From NCBI GenBank assembly GCA_020248915.1, contig JADCGP010000012.1, positions 62,001-126,000 on the forward strand: DNA of 64,000 nt, in the 5' to 3' direction. This stretch comes from Rubrivivax sp. GTDB lineage: Bacteria; Pseudomonadota; Gammaproteobacteria; Burkholderiales; Burkholderiaceae_C. A program made the position numbers and the translations under genes. Under the pieces are notes generated by a model, which saw nothing but the letters and a program-made list of their open reading frames with translations, made no database searches and was not told the origin of the DNA. Positions 33,953 to 42,749 of the stretch are shown in pieces. The number at the start of each line of letters is the position of its first letter. Within the stretch, counting starts at the first letter, position 1.

Positions 33953-34957
33953 TCAGTCGATCCGCGCCCCTGAGGCCTTGACCACGCCCTCGTACTTGGC
34001 AAGCTCCGCGCGCACGAAGGCGCCGAAGCGCTCGGCGCTGGTGGGCGCGGGCTCGGCCATCAGCGCCGCGAGTCGCGCCTTGACCTCGGTGGAGCCAAGC
34101 GCGTCGATGAAGGCCTTGTTCAGCCTCGCCGTCACCTCCGGCGGCAGACCGGCCGGTCCGAACAGGCCGAACCAGGTGCTGATGTCGAAGCCCTGCAACC
34201 CGAAGCCCGAGCCGGCCTCGGCCAGGGTCGGCACCTCGGGCATCGCGCTGGAGCGCGAAGCGGTCGTCACCGCCAGCGCCCGCAGCTTGCCGCTGCGGAT
34301 GTTGGCGGAGGCGGCGGCGAGGTTGTCGAAGCTGAAGTCCACCTGCCCGCCGACCAGCGCCATCTGCGACGGCGGGCCGCCGGCATACGGGATGTGCACC
34401 GCGAAGACGCCCGCGCGCGACTTGAACATCTCTCCGGCCAGGTGGCCGCCGCTGCCGTTGCCGCCCGAGCCGTAGTTCAGCCGGCCCGGGTTGCGCCGCG
34501 CGTAGGCCACGAAGTCCGACAGCGTCGCGATGCCCAGCCGCGCGGCCGTCTCGCTGTTGACGACCAGCACGTTCGGGACCTGGGCCACCAGCGTGATCGG
34601 CGTGAAGTCGCGGACCGGGTCGTACGGGATCTTCGCGTACAGCCATGGGTTGATCGCGTGGGTGGCCACGGCCCCCATGACGATGGTCGTGCCGTCCGGC
34701 GCCGACTTCGCCACCGCATCGGCCCCCAGGTTGCCGCCGGCCCCGGGCCGGTTCTCGACGACGACGGTGCCCAGGCTGTCCTTGACGCGCTCGGCCAGCG
34801 CGCGGGCCGCGATGTCCAGCGGCCCGCCTGGCGGGTAAGGCACGACGAGCCGGATCGGGCGCGTGCCCTGGGCCAGCGCCGGCAGCGCCAGCGCGGCGCC
34901 GGCGGCGAGCAGCGCGCCGGCGACGGCGCGGCGGCGGGAAACGTCAGGCGGGAGCAT
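33953..34957 (-). CDS. Bug/TctC-family tripartite tricarboxylate receptor
   Basis: A 334-residue periplasmic binding protein of the Bug family, expanded in Burkholderiales and Bordetella. The signal peptide has a twin-arginine-like SRRRAVAG start and ends LPALAQG. The mature part begins RPIRLVVPYPPGGPLDI, the hallmark of the family, and has ENRPGAGGN and YGSGGNGSGGHL. No TctA/TctB membrane genes are adjacent, so it is an orphan receptor. Its first 14 bases overlap the 3' end of the upstream reductase gene, so the two are probably co-transcribed. Confidence 0.93.
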   Translation of the reverse strand: MLPPDVSRRRAVAGALLAAGAALALPALAQGTRPIRLVVPYPPGGPLDIAARALAERVKDSLGTVVVENRPGAGGNLGADAVAKSAPDGTTIVMGAVATHAINPWLYAKIPYDPVRDFTPITLVAQVPNVLVVNSETAARLGIATLSDFVAYARRNPGRLNYGSGGNGSGGHLAGEMFKSRAGVFAVHIPYAGGPPSQMALVGGQVDFSFDNLAAASANIRSGKLRALAVTTASRSSAMPEVPTLAEAGSGFGLQGFDISTWFGLFGPAGLPPEVTARLNKAFIDALGSTEVKARLAALMAEPAPTSAERFGAFVRAELAKYEGVVKASGARID

Positions 34958-35984
34958 GCTTGTCGGCCTCCGAGGTGAAGGAATCGGCGAAGAACTCGCC
35001 GGCCGGCAGGCCGCAGCGGGCGACGAAGTCGCGCTCGGCGCTCTCCACCACGATCGGCGCGCCGCAGGCGTAGACTTGGTGCCCCGACAGATCGGGCAGG
35101 TCCTGCATCACCGCGTGGTGGACGAAGCCGGTGCGGCCGCGCCAGTCGTCCTCGGGCAGCGCGTCGCTGACCACCGGCACGTAGCGCAGGTTGGGCATCT
35201 GCGCGGCCTGCTCTTCGCACCATGCGTGCATGTACAGGTCGCGCGGGCGGCGGCCGCCCCAGTAGAGCACCGCCGGCCGGTCGAAGCCCTTGTGCTGCAT
35301 GTGCTCGATCAGCGCCTTGATCGGCGCGAAGCCGGTGCCGCTGGCCAGCAGCACGATCGGCTTGACGCTGTCCTCTCGCAGGAAGAAGCTGCCGAACGGG
35401 CCCTCCAGGCGCAGGATGTCGCGCTCCTTGAGCGTGGAGAACACCTGGTCGGTGAACTTGCCGCCGGGCATGTGCCGCACGTGCAGCTCGACGACGGGCG
35501 GGCTGCCCAGCCGGTGCGGGGCGTTGGCCATGCTGTAGCTGCGGCGCGAGCCGTCGCGCAGGATGAATTCGACGTACTGCCCAGCGCGGTACTGCAGGTT
35601 CTGGTTGGCCGGCAGCTGCATGCGCAGCACCGCCACGTCGGGCGCAGGCCGCTCGATCGCGAGCACCCGGCTGGGCAGCTTGAGCACCGGGTGCTCGCCG
35701 GCGCCGGGCACCTCGCGCGCCTGCACCACGCAGTCGGTCTGCGGCGTCGCGCAGCAGGTCAGCACGAAGCCCTGCTCCTCCTCGGCCGCGGACAACGCCT
35801 TGAGCTGGTGCGCGCCGTGGATCACTCGACCCTGCAGCAGCCGGCTCTTGCACGAGCCGCAGGCGCCGTCGCGGCAGCCGTAGGGCAGGCCGACGCCCTG
35901 GCGGATCGCCGCGGCGAGGATGGCCTCGTCGCGCTCGACGGTGAAGCTGCGCTCGGCCGGCAGCAGGGTGACGGTGAAGGACAT
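34944..35984 (-). CDS. 2Fe-2S/FAD/NAD(P)H oxidoreductase (CDP-6-deoxy-delta-3,4-glucoseen reductase-like)
   Basis: The 346-residue product has an N-terminal plant-type ferredoxin domain with CRDGACGSCKSRLL plus a later Cys (LTCCATPQTD), then an FAD-binding domain (RAGQYVEFIL, RSYSMANAP) and an NAD-binding domain (LLASGTGFAPIKALIE and ACGAPI). This is the ferredoxin-reductase layout of ring-hydroxylating or AscD-like enzymes. In Burkholderiales this single-copy protein is usually annotated after AscD, but no deoxysugar genes are near, so the substrate is open. The start is the ATG giving MSFTVTLLP. Confidence 0.87.
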   Translation of the reverse strand: MSFTVTLLPAERSFTVERDEAILAAAIRQGVGLPYGCRDGACGSCKSRLLQGRVIHGAHQLKALSAAEEEQGFVLTCCATPQTDCVVQAREVPGAGEHPVLKLPSRVLAIERPAPDVAVLRMQLPANQNLQYRAGQYVEFILRDGSRRSYSMANAPHRLGSPPVVELHVRHMPGGKFTDQVFSTLKERDILRLEGPFGSFFLREDSVKPIVLLASGTGFAPIKALIEHMQHKGFDRPAVLYWGGRRPRDLYMHAWCEEQAAQMPNLRYVPVVSDALPEDDWRGRTGFVHHAVMQDLPDLSGHQVYACGAPIVVESAERDFVARCGLPAGEFFADSFTSEADKHAPA

Positions 35985-36103
35985 CGCGGCAGTCTGCCCC
36001 GTGCCGGGGCGCGTTCGTGGCCCGGGCCTGGGCGGGAGCGCGCAGATGATAGACAACCCCGCCACCCTTGCCGCGCCCGTACACTGGTCGCGACTGCCCT
36101 GCG

Positions 36104-37006
36104 ATGCCACCGCCTTCCCGCCCCCAACGCCGGCCCACCCTGCTCGTCGTCGGCTGCGGCGACATCGGCCTGCGCGTGCTGCGACTCCTGCGCGGGCGCT
36201 GGCGGCTGCTGGCCTTGACCTCGTCGCCCGCCCGGGTGCCCGAACTGCGGGCCGCCGGCGCGGTGCCGCTGTTGGGCGACCTGGACCGGCCGGACACGCT
36301 CGGCCGGCTGGCCGCGCTGGCCGATGCCGTGCTGCACCTGGCGCCGCCGCCCGGCGGGGGCGGCGCCACCGACCCGCGCACCCGCGCGCTCGTTCGCGCG
36401 CTGGCGCGCGGCGGCCGGCTGCGCGTGCTGGTCTACGGCAGCACCACCGGCGTCTACGGCGACGCCGGCGGCGCGCGCTTCGACGAGGTGCGCGCGGTCG
36501 CGCCTGCCACCGATCGCGCGCGCCGGCGCGTCGATGCCGAGGCCTGCCTGCGGCGCTTCGGCGCGAGGGCCGGGGTGCGGGTGTCGATCCTGCGCATCCC
36601 TGGGATTTACGCCACCGACCGCCCGGGCGGCCATCCGCGCGAGCGGCTGCTGCGCGGCATGCCCGTGCTGGCGCACGCCGACGACGTCTACACGAACCAC
36701 ATCCACGCCGACGACCTGGCGCAGGCCTGCGTCGCGGCGTTGCTGCGCGGGCTGCCGCAGCGGGTGGTGAACGCCTGCGACGACAGCGAGCTGAGGATGG
36801 GCGAGTACTTCGATCTCGCCGCCGACCTGTGCGGTCTGCCGCGGCCGCGCCGCGTGGCACGCGCCGAGGCCGCGCGCGAGCTCGGGCCGATGACGCTCAG
36901 CTTCATGAGCGAGTCGCGCCGCATCGACAACCGGCGCCTGAAGCGCGAGCTGCGCCTGCGCCTGCGCTATCCGACGGTGCGCGAAGGGCTCGCGGGCGGC
37001 GGATAG
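36104..37006 (+). CDS. NAD-dependent epimerase-like (extended SDR) protein
   Basis: The 300-residue product has an N-terminal Rossmann fold with TLLVVGCGDIGLRVLR (GxxGxxG form). It has the STTGVYGD motif in the position of the SDR catalytic Ser/Tyr, and LRIPGIYATDR. It resembles YeeZ-like atypical SDRs, whose substrates are unknown. The ATG giving MPPPSRPQ is used; a TTG further upstream has no ribosome site. It diverges from the reductase gene, 119 bases away, and converges on the HtrA-like gene. Confidence 0.85.
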   Translation: MPPPSRPQRRPTLLVVGCGDIGLRVLRLLRGRWRLLALTSSPARVPELRAAGAVPLLGDLDRPDTLGRLAALADAVLHLAPPPGGGGATDPRTRALVRALARGGRLRVLVYGSTTGVYGDAGGARFDEVRAVAPATDRARRRVDAEACLRRFGARAGVRVSILRIPGIYATDRPGGHPRERLLRGMPVLAHADDVYTNHIHADDLAQACVAALLRGLPQRVVNACDDSELRMGEYFDLAADLCGLPRPRRVARAEAARELGPMTLSFMSESRRIDNRRLKRELRLRLRYPTVREGLAGGG

Positions 37007-37027
37007 GCTGCGCCGACCGTGCCGCCG

Positions 37028-38161
37028 TCAGATGCCCTGCGCGCGCCGCAGCGTCTTGGCGCGGTCGACGGTCTGCACCATCAGCGACCGGGTGACGCCA
37101 TCGCGCTGGATCTCGAGCGTGACGGCGCGCTCGGGTGCGCCGCCGGCCCACAGCTGCTTCCACAGCTGGGCCAGGCCATCGACCGCGACGCCGTCGATGC
37201 GCAGGATGCGGTCGCCTGCCTGCAGCCCGGCGACGTCGGCCGGGCTGTCGTCGGTGACGCGGGCGATCCGCACCTCGCCGTCGCGCTCGACGCCGTTGAT
37301 GCCGAGCCAGGCCCTGGCGCTGGCGGCCGAGGCGCCGCGCTCGCGCAGCTCGGCCAGGATCGGGGCCAGCAGGTCGATCGGCACGAACATGTTGCCCGCG
37401 ACGGCCGGCGCGTCGTCGCCGAGCGCGTTGCGCACGAACAGCGACCCCACGCCGAGCAGTTCGCCGCGCCCGTTGAACAGGCCGGCCCCGCTGTGGTCGG
37501 GCCGACCCGGCCCCACGAACAGCGCGCCCTCGAGGTGGTACTCCCAGAAGCCGGCGAAGTCGCGCCGCGACAGCAGTTGCGCCGGGCTGACGACGCCGGT
37601 GCCGCCCGGCTGGCTGCCGCTGACGAAGACAAGTGGCTCGTCCCGCGTGATCGCTCCCGACTGACCGATGGGCACCGGCTGCAGCCGCAGCGGCGCGAGT
37701 GCCTGCACCAACCCGAAGCCGGTGGCCAGGTCGTAGGCGACGACGCGCGCCGGCACGCGGCGGCCGTCGTCGGGCATCAGGTCCACGGTGTCGGCCTCGA
37801 GCACCAGGTAGCCGATGGTGAGCACGAGGTCGTCGGGGCCGATCACGACACCGGATCCGGTGCGCTCGGTTCCCAGGGTGGCGGCCGAGCGGGCCCCGTC
37901 CACCGCGCGGACGCGCAGGCCGACCACCGCTTCGCTGGCCCGCTCCAGCGCCCGCGACTGGGCTTCGATCGCGCTCACCTCGGCCGCAGGAGGGGCGGAC
38001 GGCCGCACCCGGTCGGCCGCGCCGCGTGCGGCGGGCTGTGCCGCCGCGGCGGCCATGCTGCACGCGATGCCGGCGCCCGCCACGGCCCTGGCGAGCCGCG
38101 CCAACCGCCGGCGGGCCGCGACACGGATCATCCGGTGCGTGACTCCCACGATGCCCTCCAT
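37028..38161 (-). CDS. HtrA/trypsin-like PDZ protein lacking two catalytic residues
   Basis: The 377-residue product has a signal peptide (about 1-40), a trypsin-like region (about 75-245) and a PDZ domain (about 280-370, GLQAGDRILRIDGVAV). The fold is recognisable from GSGVVIGPDDLVLT and the later SGAGLFNGRGELLG. The catalytic His position is Tyr118 (TIGYLV where HtrA has TNNHVV) and the Asp position is Gly148 (ATGFGL where HtrA has RTDIAL). Only Ser224 remains (PDHSGAGL). It is probably a non-proteolytic periplasmic binder. A second ATG at 38131 would shorten the protein by 10 residues. Confidence 0.82.
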   Translation of the reverse strand: MEGIVGVTHRMIRVAARRRLARLARAVAGAGIACSMAAAAAQPAARGAADRVRPSAPPAAEVSAIEAQSRALERASEAVVGLRVRAVDGARSAATLGTERTGSGVVIGPDDLVLTIGYLVLEADTVDLMPDDGRRVPARVVAYDLATGFGLVQALAPLRLQPVPIGQSGAITRDEPLVFVSGSQPGGTGVVSPAQLLSRRDFAGFWEYHLEGALFVGPGRPDHSGAGLFNGRGELLGVGSLFVRNALGDDAPAVAGNMFVPIDLLAPILAELRERGASAASARAWLGINGVERDGEVRIARVTDDSPADVAGLQAGDRILRIDGVAVDGLAQLWKQLWAGGAPERAVTLEIQRDGVTRSLMVQTVDRAKTLRRAQGI

Positions 38162-38241
38162 GCGCCCCTGCCGAGGGCTACAGCATGAGCCGATCGGCCG
38201 GTGCGCGCAACGGCTGCCGCCGATGACCCCGCTCACGCCTC

Positions 38242-38835
38242 TCAGCGGCGGCGTCCGAACGGCGACTGGCCGCGCCAGTAGCGGATCATCAGGAAGCCGC
38301 CGACCATGCCGCCCAGGTGGGCGAAGTGGGCCACGCCGCCCACGTCGTACAGGCCGAGCACCAGCTCGAGCGCGCCGAAGACGATGACGAAGGTCCGTGC
38401 CTTCATCGGTATCGGCGGGAACAGCGGCATGATGACGCGGTTGGGGAACAGCATCCCGAATGCCAGCAGCAGCGCGAACAGGCCACCCGACGCACCGACG
38501 GTGGGCGTGGTCGAGCCCGTCAGCGCAGTGGTCAGCAGTTGGGTGAACGCCGCCGCCAGCACGCCGGCGAGCAGGAAGTGGGCGTAGCGCCGGCTGCCCC
38601 AGAGCCGCTCGAGCTCGCTGCCGAACATCCACAGGCCGAGCATGTTGAAGAACAGATGCAGCGGGCCGCCGTGCAGCAGCGCGTAGCTGACAACCTGCCA
38701 GGGCCAGAAGTTGCCGCTGGACAGCGGCCACAGCGCCAGCACGGCCTGCAGCTGCAGCGGGGCGAACACCTGCAGGCAGAAGAACGCCGTGCAGACCAGC
38801 ATCAGGGCCTTGGTGAAGGGCGGAATCGAGGGCAT
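38242..38835 (-). CDS. Rhomboid-family intramembrane serine protease
   Basis: The 197-residue product has six hydrophobic segments. The catalytic serine sits in GASGGLFALL, and the catalytic histidine in the last helix HFAHLGGMVGG. The conserved HGGPLHLFFNMLGLW after the second segment is typical. A longer in-frame start would run into the tRNA-Leu gene, so the ATG giving MPSIPPF is chosen. It follows the tRNA by 33 bases and precedes the HtrA-like gene by 80 bases on the same strand. Confidence 0.92.
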   Translation of the reverse strand: MPSIPPFTKALMLVCTAFFCLQVFAPLQLQAVLALWPLSSGNFWPWQVVSYALLHGGPLHLFFNMLGLWMFGSELERLWGSRRYAHFLLAGVLAAAFTQLLTTALTGSTTPTVGASGGLFALLLAFGMLFPNRVIMPLFPPIPMKARTFVIVFGALELVLGLYDVGGVAHFAHLGGMVGGFLMIRYWRGQSPFGRRR

Positions 38836-38868
38836 CGGGGCGCGGTGTTCGGGTACTGCAACTTGTTC

Positions 38869-38953
38869 TGGTGCCCGCGGCCAGACTCGAACTGGCACGC
38901 CTTGCGGCGGCGGATTTTGAGTCCGCTACGTCTACCGATTTCGTCACGCGGGC
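38869..38953 (-). tRNA. tRNA-Leu (anticodon CAA)
   Basis: On the minus strand an 85-base cloverleaf has acceptor stem GCCCGCG/CGCGGGC and an encoded CCA. The anticodon loop CTCAAAA sits in stem GCGGA/TCCGC, giving anticodon CAA, which reads TTG. The variable arm is long (GCCGCAAGGCGT), as in leucine tRNAs. The T arm contains GTTCGAGTC. The rhomboid gene starts 33 bases downstream. Confidence 0.95.
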
Positions 38954-39067
38954 GACCCCACGCGAGGCCCGTGCGGCGTCGGGGTGCTCTCGATTATCAC
39001 ACCCGCTGCGCGGGGCTCCGCTGCTGCGACAATCACGCCACCGCCCGAGCCGAGAAGGATGACTCCC

Positions 39068-39988
39068 ATGACGGCCCCGCCGCCGCCCCGCTGGAAGACG
39101 CTGGAGGACGCCATCGGAGGCACGCCGCTTGTACGGCTGCAGCGGCTGGGCGCCGAGGTGTGCGGCGCGCGCGGCAATGTCGTCCTGGGCAAGCTGGAGG
39201 GCAACAACCCGGCGGGCTCGGTGAAGGACCGCCCGGCGATCAGCATGATCCGCCGCGCCGAGGAGCGCGGCGAGATCCGCCCCGGCGACACGCTGATCGA
39301 GGCCACCAGCGGCAACACCGGCATCGCGCTGGCGATGGCGGCCGCCATCCGCGGCTACCGGATGGTGCTGATCATGCCGGAGGATCTGTCGATCGAGCGC
39401 GCGCAGACGATGAAGGCCTTCGGCGCCGAGCTGATCCTGACGCCGCGCTCCGGTGGCATGGAGTACGCCCGCGACCTGGCCGAGCAGATGCAGCGCGACG
39501 GCAAGGGCCGCGTGCTCGACCAGTTCGCCAACCCGGACAACCCGCGCGTGCACGAGGAGACCACCGGCCCGGAGATCTGGGCCGACACCGGCGGGCGCGT
39601 CACCCACTTCGTCAGCGCGATGGGCACCACCGGCACGATCACCGGCGTGTCGCGCTACCTGAAGCAGCGCAACCCGGCGGTGCGCATCGTCGGCGCCCAA
39701 CCGTCCGAGGGCAGCCGCATCCCGGGCATCCGCAAGTGGCCCGAGGCCTACCTGCCCAGGATCTACGACCCGGCCGCGGTGGACGAGCTGGTCTACGTCA
39801 GCCAGGCCGACGCCGAGGACATGGCGCGGCGGATGGCGCGCGAGGAGGGGCTGTTCGCCGGCATCTCCGCCGCCGGCGCGTGCTGGGTCGCGCTGCAGCT
39901 GGCCGCGCGCGTCGACGACGCGGTGATCGTGTTCGTGGTCTGCGATCGCGGTGACCGTTACCTCTCGACCGGCGTGTTTCCGGCCTGA
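39068..39988 (+). CDS. cysM: Cysteine synthase B / O-acetylserine sulfhydrylase (CysM)
   Basis: CysM makes cysteine from O-acetylserine with sulfide or thiosulfate. The 306-residue product has the PLP lysine in NPAGSVKDRPA, the phosphate loop EATSGNTGIALA, and the CysM-type GAQPSEGSRIPGIRKWP. The ATG at 39068 lies 8 bases after GAGAAGG. An in-frame ATG at 39059 would overlap that site. A Nudix gene follows after 18 bases. Confidence 0.94.
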   Translation: MTAPPPPRWKTLEDAIGGTPLVRLQRLGAEVCGARGNVVLGKLEGNNPAGSVKDRPAISMIRRAEERGEIRPGDTLIEATSGNTGIALAMAAAIRGYRMVLIMPEDLSIERAQTMKAFGAELILTPRSGGMEYARDLAEQMQRDGKGRVLDQFANPDNPRVHEETTGPEIWADTGGRVTHFVSAMGTTGTITGVSRYLKQRNPAVRIVGAQPSEGSRIPGIRKWPEAYLPRIYDPAAVDELVYVSQADAEDMARRMAREEGLFAGISAAGACWVALQLAARVDDAVIVFVVCDRGDRYLSTGVFPA

Positions 39989-40006
39989 ACGGCGCACGAT
40001 CCCGCC

Positions 40007-40561
40007 ATGGCACGCGAACCCGACTGGCGCTACTGCCCCCGCTGCGGCTCGCCGCTGGCGGCGATCGCCCAGGCCGAGGACGGCGGCGACAAGGTGCGGC
40101 TGCGCTGCGCCGGCTGCGGCTTCACCCACTGGAACAACCCGACCCCGGTGCTGGCCGCGGTCATCGAGCGCGTCGACTGCGACCCGGACGCAGGGCGCAT
40201 CCTGCTGGCCCGCAACGCCGCCTGGACGGGACGGCTGTTCGCGCTGATCACCGGCTTCATGGAGGCCGGCGAGACGGCGCAGCAGGGCATCGAGCGCGAG
40301 GTGGCCGAGGAGACCTCGCTCGCCGTCGACCGGCTCTCGCTGATCGGCGTCTACGACTTCCAGCGCATGAACCAGGTGATCATCGCCTACCACGCCGAGT
40401 GCCGCGGCGAGGTGCGGCTGTCGCCCGAGCTGGCCGAGTACAAGATGTTCACGCCCGAGACTGTGCGCTGCTGGCCGGCCGGTACCGGCCATGCGCTGGC
40501 CGACTGGCTGCGCAGCCGCGGGCACACCCCCCGGTACGTCGACCTGCCGCCGCGAACCTAG
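40007..40561 (+). CDS. Zinc-ribbon Nudix hydrolase (NudC-like)
   Basis: The 184-residue product starts with a zinc ribbon (CPRCGSPL at residue 10 and CAGCGFTHW near 34) and then a Nudix fold. The Nudix box reads GFMEAGETAQQGIEREVAEET (about residues 84-104), matching Gx5Ex7REUxEE. This pairing resembles NADH pyrophosphatase NudC, but the protein is shorter than NudC and lacks its N-terminal domain. The substrate is therefore a nucleotide diphosphate derivative at best guess. It lies between cysM and tusA. Confidence 0.87.
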   Translation: MAREPDWRYCPRCGSPLAAIAQAEDGGDKVRLRCAGCGFTHWNNPTPVLAAVIERVDCDPDAGRILLARNAAWTGRLFALITGFMEAGETAQQGIEREVAEETSLAVDRLSLIGVYDFQRMNQVIIAYHAECRGEVRLSPELAEYKMFTPETVRCWPAGTGHALADWLRSRGHTPRYVDLPPRT

Positions 40562-40572
40562 AATCCGCTTCC

Positions 40573-40800
40573 ATGCAAGCCTCTCGCGACCTCGACACGC
40601 GCGGCCTGAACTGTCCGCTGCCCATCCTGAAGGCCAAGAAGGCGCTCGCCGACATGGCCAGCGGCGAGCTGCTGCGGGTGGTCAGTACAGACCCGGGGTC
40701 GGTGCGCGATTTCCAGGCCTTCGCGCGCCAGACCGGCAACGAGCTGGTCGAGCAGCAGGCCGCGGGGTCGGACTTCGTGCACGTGCTGCGTCGGCGCTGA
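40573..40800 (+). CDS. tusA: Sulfur carrier protein TusA
   Basis: TusA relays persulfide sulfur for tRNA thiolation and molybdopterin synthesis. The 75-residue product has LDTRGLNCPLPILKAKKAL, with the acceptor Cys14 in the CPxP motif, and the family strand LLRVVSTDPGSVRDF. It starts 12 bases after the Nudix stop, near cysM, which gives a small sulfur-related run. It converges on galU with 18 bases between. Confidence 0.94.
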   Translation: MQASRDLDTRGLNCPLPILKAKKALADMASGELLRVVSTDPGSVRDFQAFARQTGNELVEQQAAGSDFVHVLRRR

Positions 40801-40818
40801 CCGCCGGGCGCACACGCG

Positions 40819-41685
40819 TCAGAGGGCCAGCGACTGCAGGTAGCTCCGGAAGCCCGGCCCGAGCTGCGGATGCGCCAGCGCGAGCTCGACGTTGGCCTCG
40901 AGGAAGCCCTCCTTGCTGCCGCAGTCGTAGCGCCTGCCCTCGTAGCGATAGGCGAACACCTTCTCGCGCCGCAGCAGCGCGGCGATGCCGTCGGTGAGCT
41001 GGATCTCCCCGCCCACGCCGCGCGGCTGGTTCGCGATCTCGTCGAACACGCCGGGCGTCAGGATGTAGCGGCCGGCCACGCCCCATCGCGACGGCGCGGC
41101 TTCCGGCGCCGGCTTCTCGACGATGCGCTGCACGTCCATCAGCCGGTCGGCCACCATGGTCCCGGCGACGATGCCGTAGCGCCGGGTCTGCTCGAGCGGC
41201 ACCTCCTGCACCGCCAGGATCGAGGCGCGCCACTCAGCGAACTGCGCGGCCATCTGCGCCAGCACGGGCGGCTCGCCGACCATCAGGTCGTCGGCCAGCA
41301 GCACGGCGAAGGGCTCGTTGCCCACCAGGCGCCGGCCGCACAGCACCGCGTGCCCCAGCCCGAGCGCCTGCGCCTGCCGGACGTAGATGCACTCCATGTC
41401 GTCGGGCTTGACGCTGCGCACCACCTGCAGCAGCTCCTGCTTGGCGGCCTGCTCGAGCGCGACCTCGAGCTCGAAGGTCATGTCGAAGTGGTCCTCGATC
41501 GGTCGTTTGTGGCGCCCGGTGACGAAGATCATCTCCCGGACCCCCGCAGCGTAGGCCTCTTCCACCGCATACTGGATAAGCGGCTTGTCGACGACCGGCA
41601 GCATCTCCTTGGGCTGGGCCTTGGTGGCCGGCAGGAACCGTGTGCCGAGGCCGGCTACCGGGAAGATTGCCTTGTGGACCTTCAT
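40819..41685 (-). CDS. galU: UTP-glucose-1-phosphate uridylyltransferase (GalU)
   Basis: GalU makes UDP-glucose for surface polysaccharides. The 288-residue product has the nucleotide-binding [22 protein letters not shown] and [15 protein letters not shown]. Later come GLGHAVLCG and [10 protein letters not shown]. The ATG giving [12 protein letters not shown] is used; a 24-residue upstream extension has no family support. It is divergent from the dehydrogenase-like gene. Confidence 0.95.
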   Translation of the reverse strand: MKVHKAIFPVAGLGTRFLPATKAQPKEMLPVVDKPLIQYAVEEAYAAGVREMIFVTGRHKRPIEDHFDMTFELEVALEQAAKQELLQVVRSVKPDDMECIYVRQAQALGLGHAVLCGRRLVGNEPFAVLLADDLMVGEPPVLAQMAAQFAEWRASILAVQEVPLEQTRRYGIVAGTMVADRLMDVQRIVEKPAPEAAPSRWGVAGRYILTPGVFDEIANQPRGVGGEIQLTDGIAALLRREKVFAYRYEGRRYDCGSKEGFLEANVELALAHPQLGPGFRSYLQSLAL

Positions 41686-41768
41686 CGGGGGCTCAAGGTG
41701 GGAGGGATGTCGGTCGATTCTGGCATGTCGTTTGCTGTCCCCACGATGACAAATCACCGGCCGCCACG

Positions 41769-42749
41769 ATGGACGTACTGATCCTCGAGCCCCTGCACGC
41801 GGACGTGCTGCAGTGGCTGTCGGCGCGCCACGCCGTGCACTATGCCCCGGAGCTGGCGGGCGACGTACACGGTTTCCGCGAGCGGCTGGCCAGCGCCCGC
41901 TCGGTGATCATCCAGCCATCGGTCGCGCTGGACGGCCCCACGCTGCGCCGGGCGCCGCGGCTGCGCATCGTCGGGCGCCTGTCGGTCGGCGCCGAGAACA
42001 TCGACCTGGACGCCTGCGCCCGCGCCGGCATCGAGGTCGTGCGCCCAGCCAGCGCCAGCGCCGCCGCCGAGGCCGAGTTCGTCGTCGGCGCGCTGCTGCA
42101 GATGCTGCGCCGCGTGCCTGTCCTCAACGACGAGGGGTTGCTGGTGGGCCGCGAGCTCGGCGGCACCGTCGTCGGCATCGTCGGCGTGACGCCGGCGGTC
42201 AAGCCGCTGGTCCAGCTGCTGGCGGCCTTCGGCGCCCGTGCCATCGGCTACGACCCGGGCGTGCATGCCTCCGACGCCACCTGGAGCCGCGCCGGCGTCG
42301 AACCGGTCGGCCTGCGCGACCTCGTCGCCGCGAGCGACGCGGTCGTCGTGCTGCTCGGTTTCTTCCCGCGCTACGTCGGGCTGTTCGGCGAGCGGCTGCT
42401 GGCGGAGGCCAAGCCCGACCAGGTGCTGGTCAGCCTCTCGCACTCGAACCTGTTCGACGAGGCGGCGCTCGCGCGTGCTCTGACCGACGGGCCGCTTGCC
42501 GCGGCCTGGTTCGACAGCATGGAGCCCGGCGCGCTCGACCCGGGGCGACCGCTGCGCCACGTCGACACGCTGCAGGTCACGCCGCGCGTGGCCGGCACCA
42601 CGCTGCAGTCACGCGTTCGCAGCGCCTGGGCCGTCGCGCGGCGGATCGACGAGCTGCTGATCGGGGTCTCGGCGTCAGGGCGCGGCGAGTTCAGGCCGAC
42701 GGCTCCAGACGAGCTCTCTGATCTCGGAGACGCTCCAAAGCCTGCCTGA
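41769..42749 (+). CDS. D-2-hydroxyacid dehydrogenase-like protein with altered active site
   Basis: The 326-residue product has the fold of D-isomer 2-hydroxyacid dehydrogenases, with [23 protein letters not shown] (residues ~68-90) and a Rossmann domain. Key positions have changed. The NAD loop reads GIVGVTPAV instead of GxGxxG. The substrate-binding Arg is His225 ([13 protein letters not shown] where NTARGGLVDEAAL is usual). The catalytic His is Arg273 (TPRVAGT for TPHxAGT). Only Glu252 remains. It may bind a ligand without catalysis. Its 3' end overlaps valS on the opposite strand by 59 bases. Confidence 0.8.
   Translation: MDVLILEPLHADVLQWLSARHAVHYAPELAGDVHGFRERLASARSVIIQPSVALDGPTLRRAPRLRIVGRLSVGAENIDLDACARAGIEVVRPASASAAAEAEFVVGALLQMLRRVPVLNDEGLLVGRELGGTVVGIVGVTPAVKPLVQLLAAFGARAIGYDPGVHASDATWSRAGVEPVGLRDLVAASDAVVVLLGFFPRYVGLFGERLLAEAKPDQVLVSLSHSNLFDEAALARALTDGPLAAAWFDSMEPGALDPGRPLRHVDTLQVTPRVAGTTLQSRVRSAWAVARRIDELLIGVSASGRGEFRPTAPDELSDLGDAPKPA

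Noticed and set aside
33811-34002. Minus-strand frame across the 29-bp repeats
   Set aside because: Pro/Arg/Ala-rich product created by the tandem repeat itself; no start signal.
38242-38898. Longer rhomboid start at 38898
   Set aside because: It would begin inside the tRNA-Leu gene; the ATG at 38835 gives a normal rhomboid N terminus.
41693-41720. TCAAGGTG followed by GTCGATTC before the dehydrogenase-like gene
   Set aside because: The -35-like part fits, but the spacing is 12 and the -10 matches only the CGAT core. It falls below the other six sites, so I do not call a FliA promoter.
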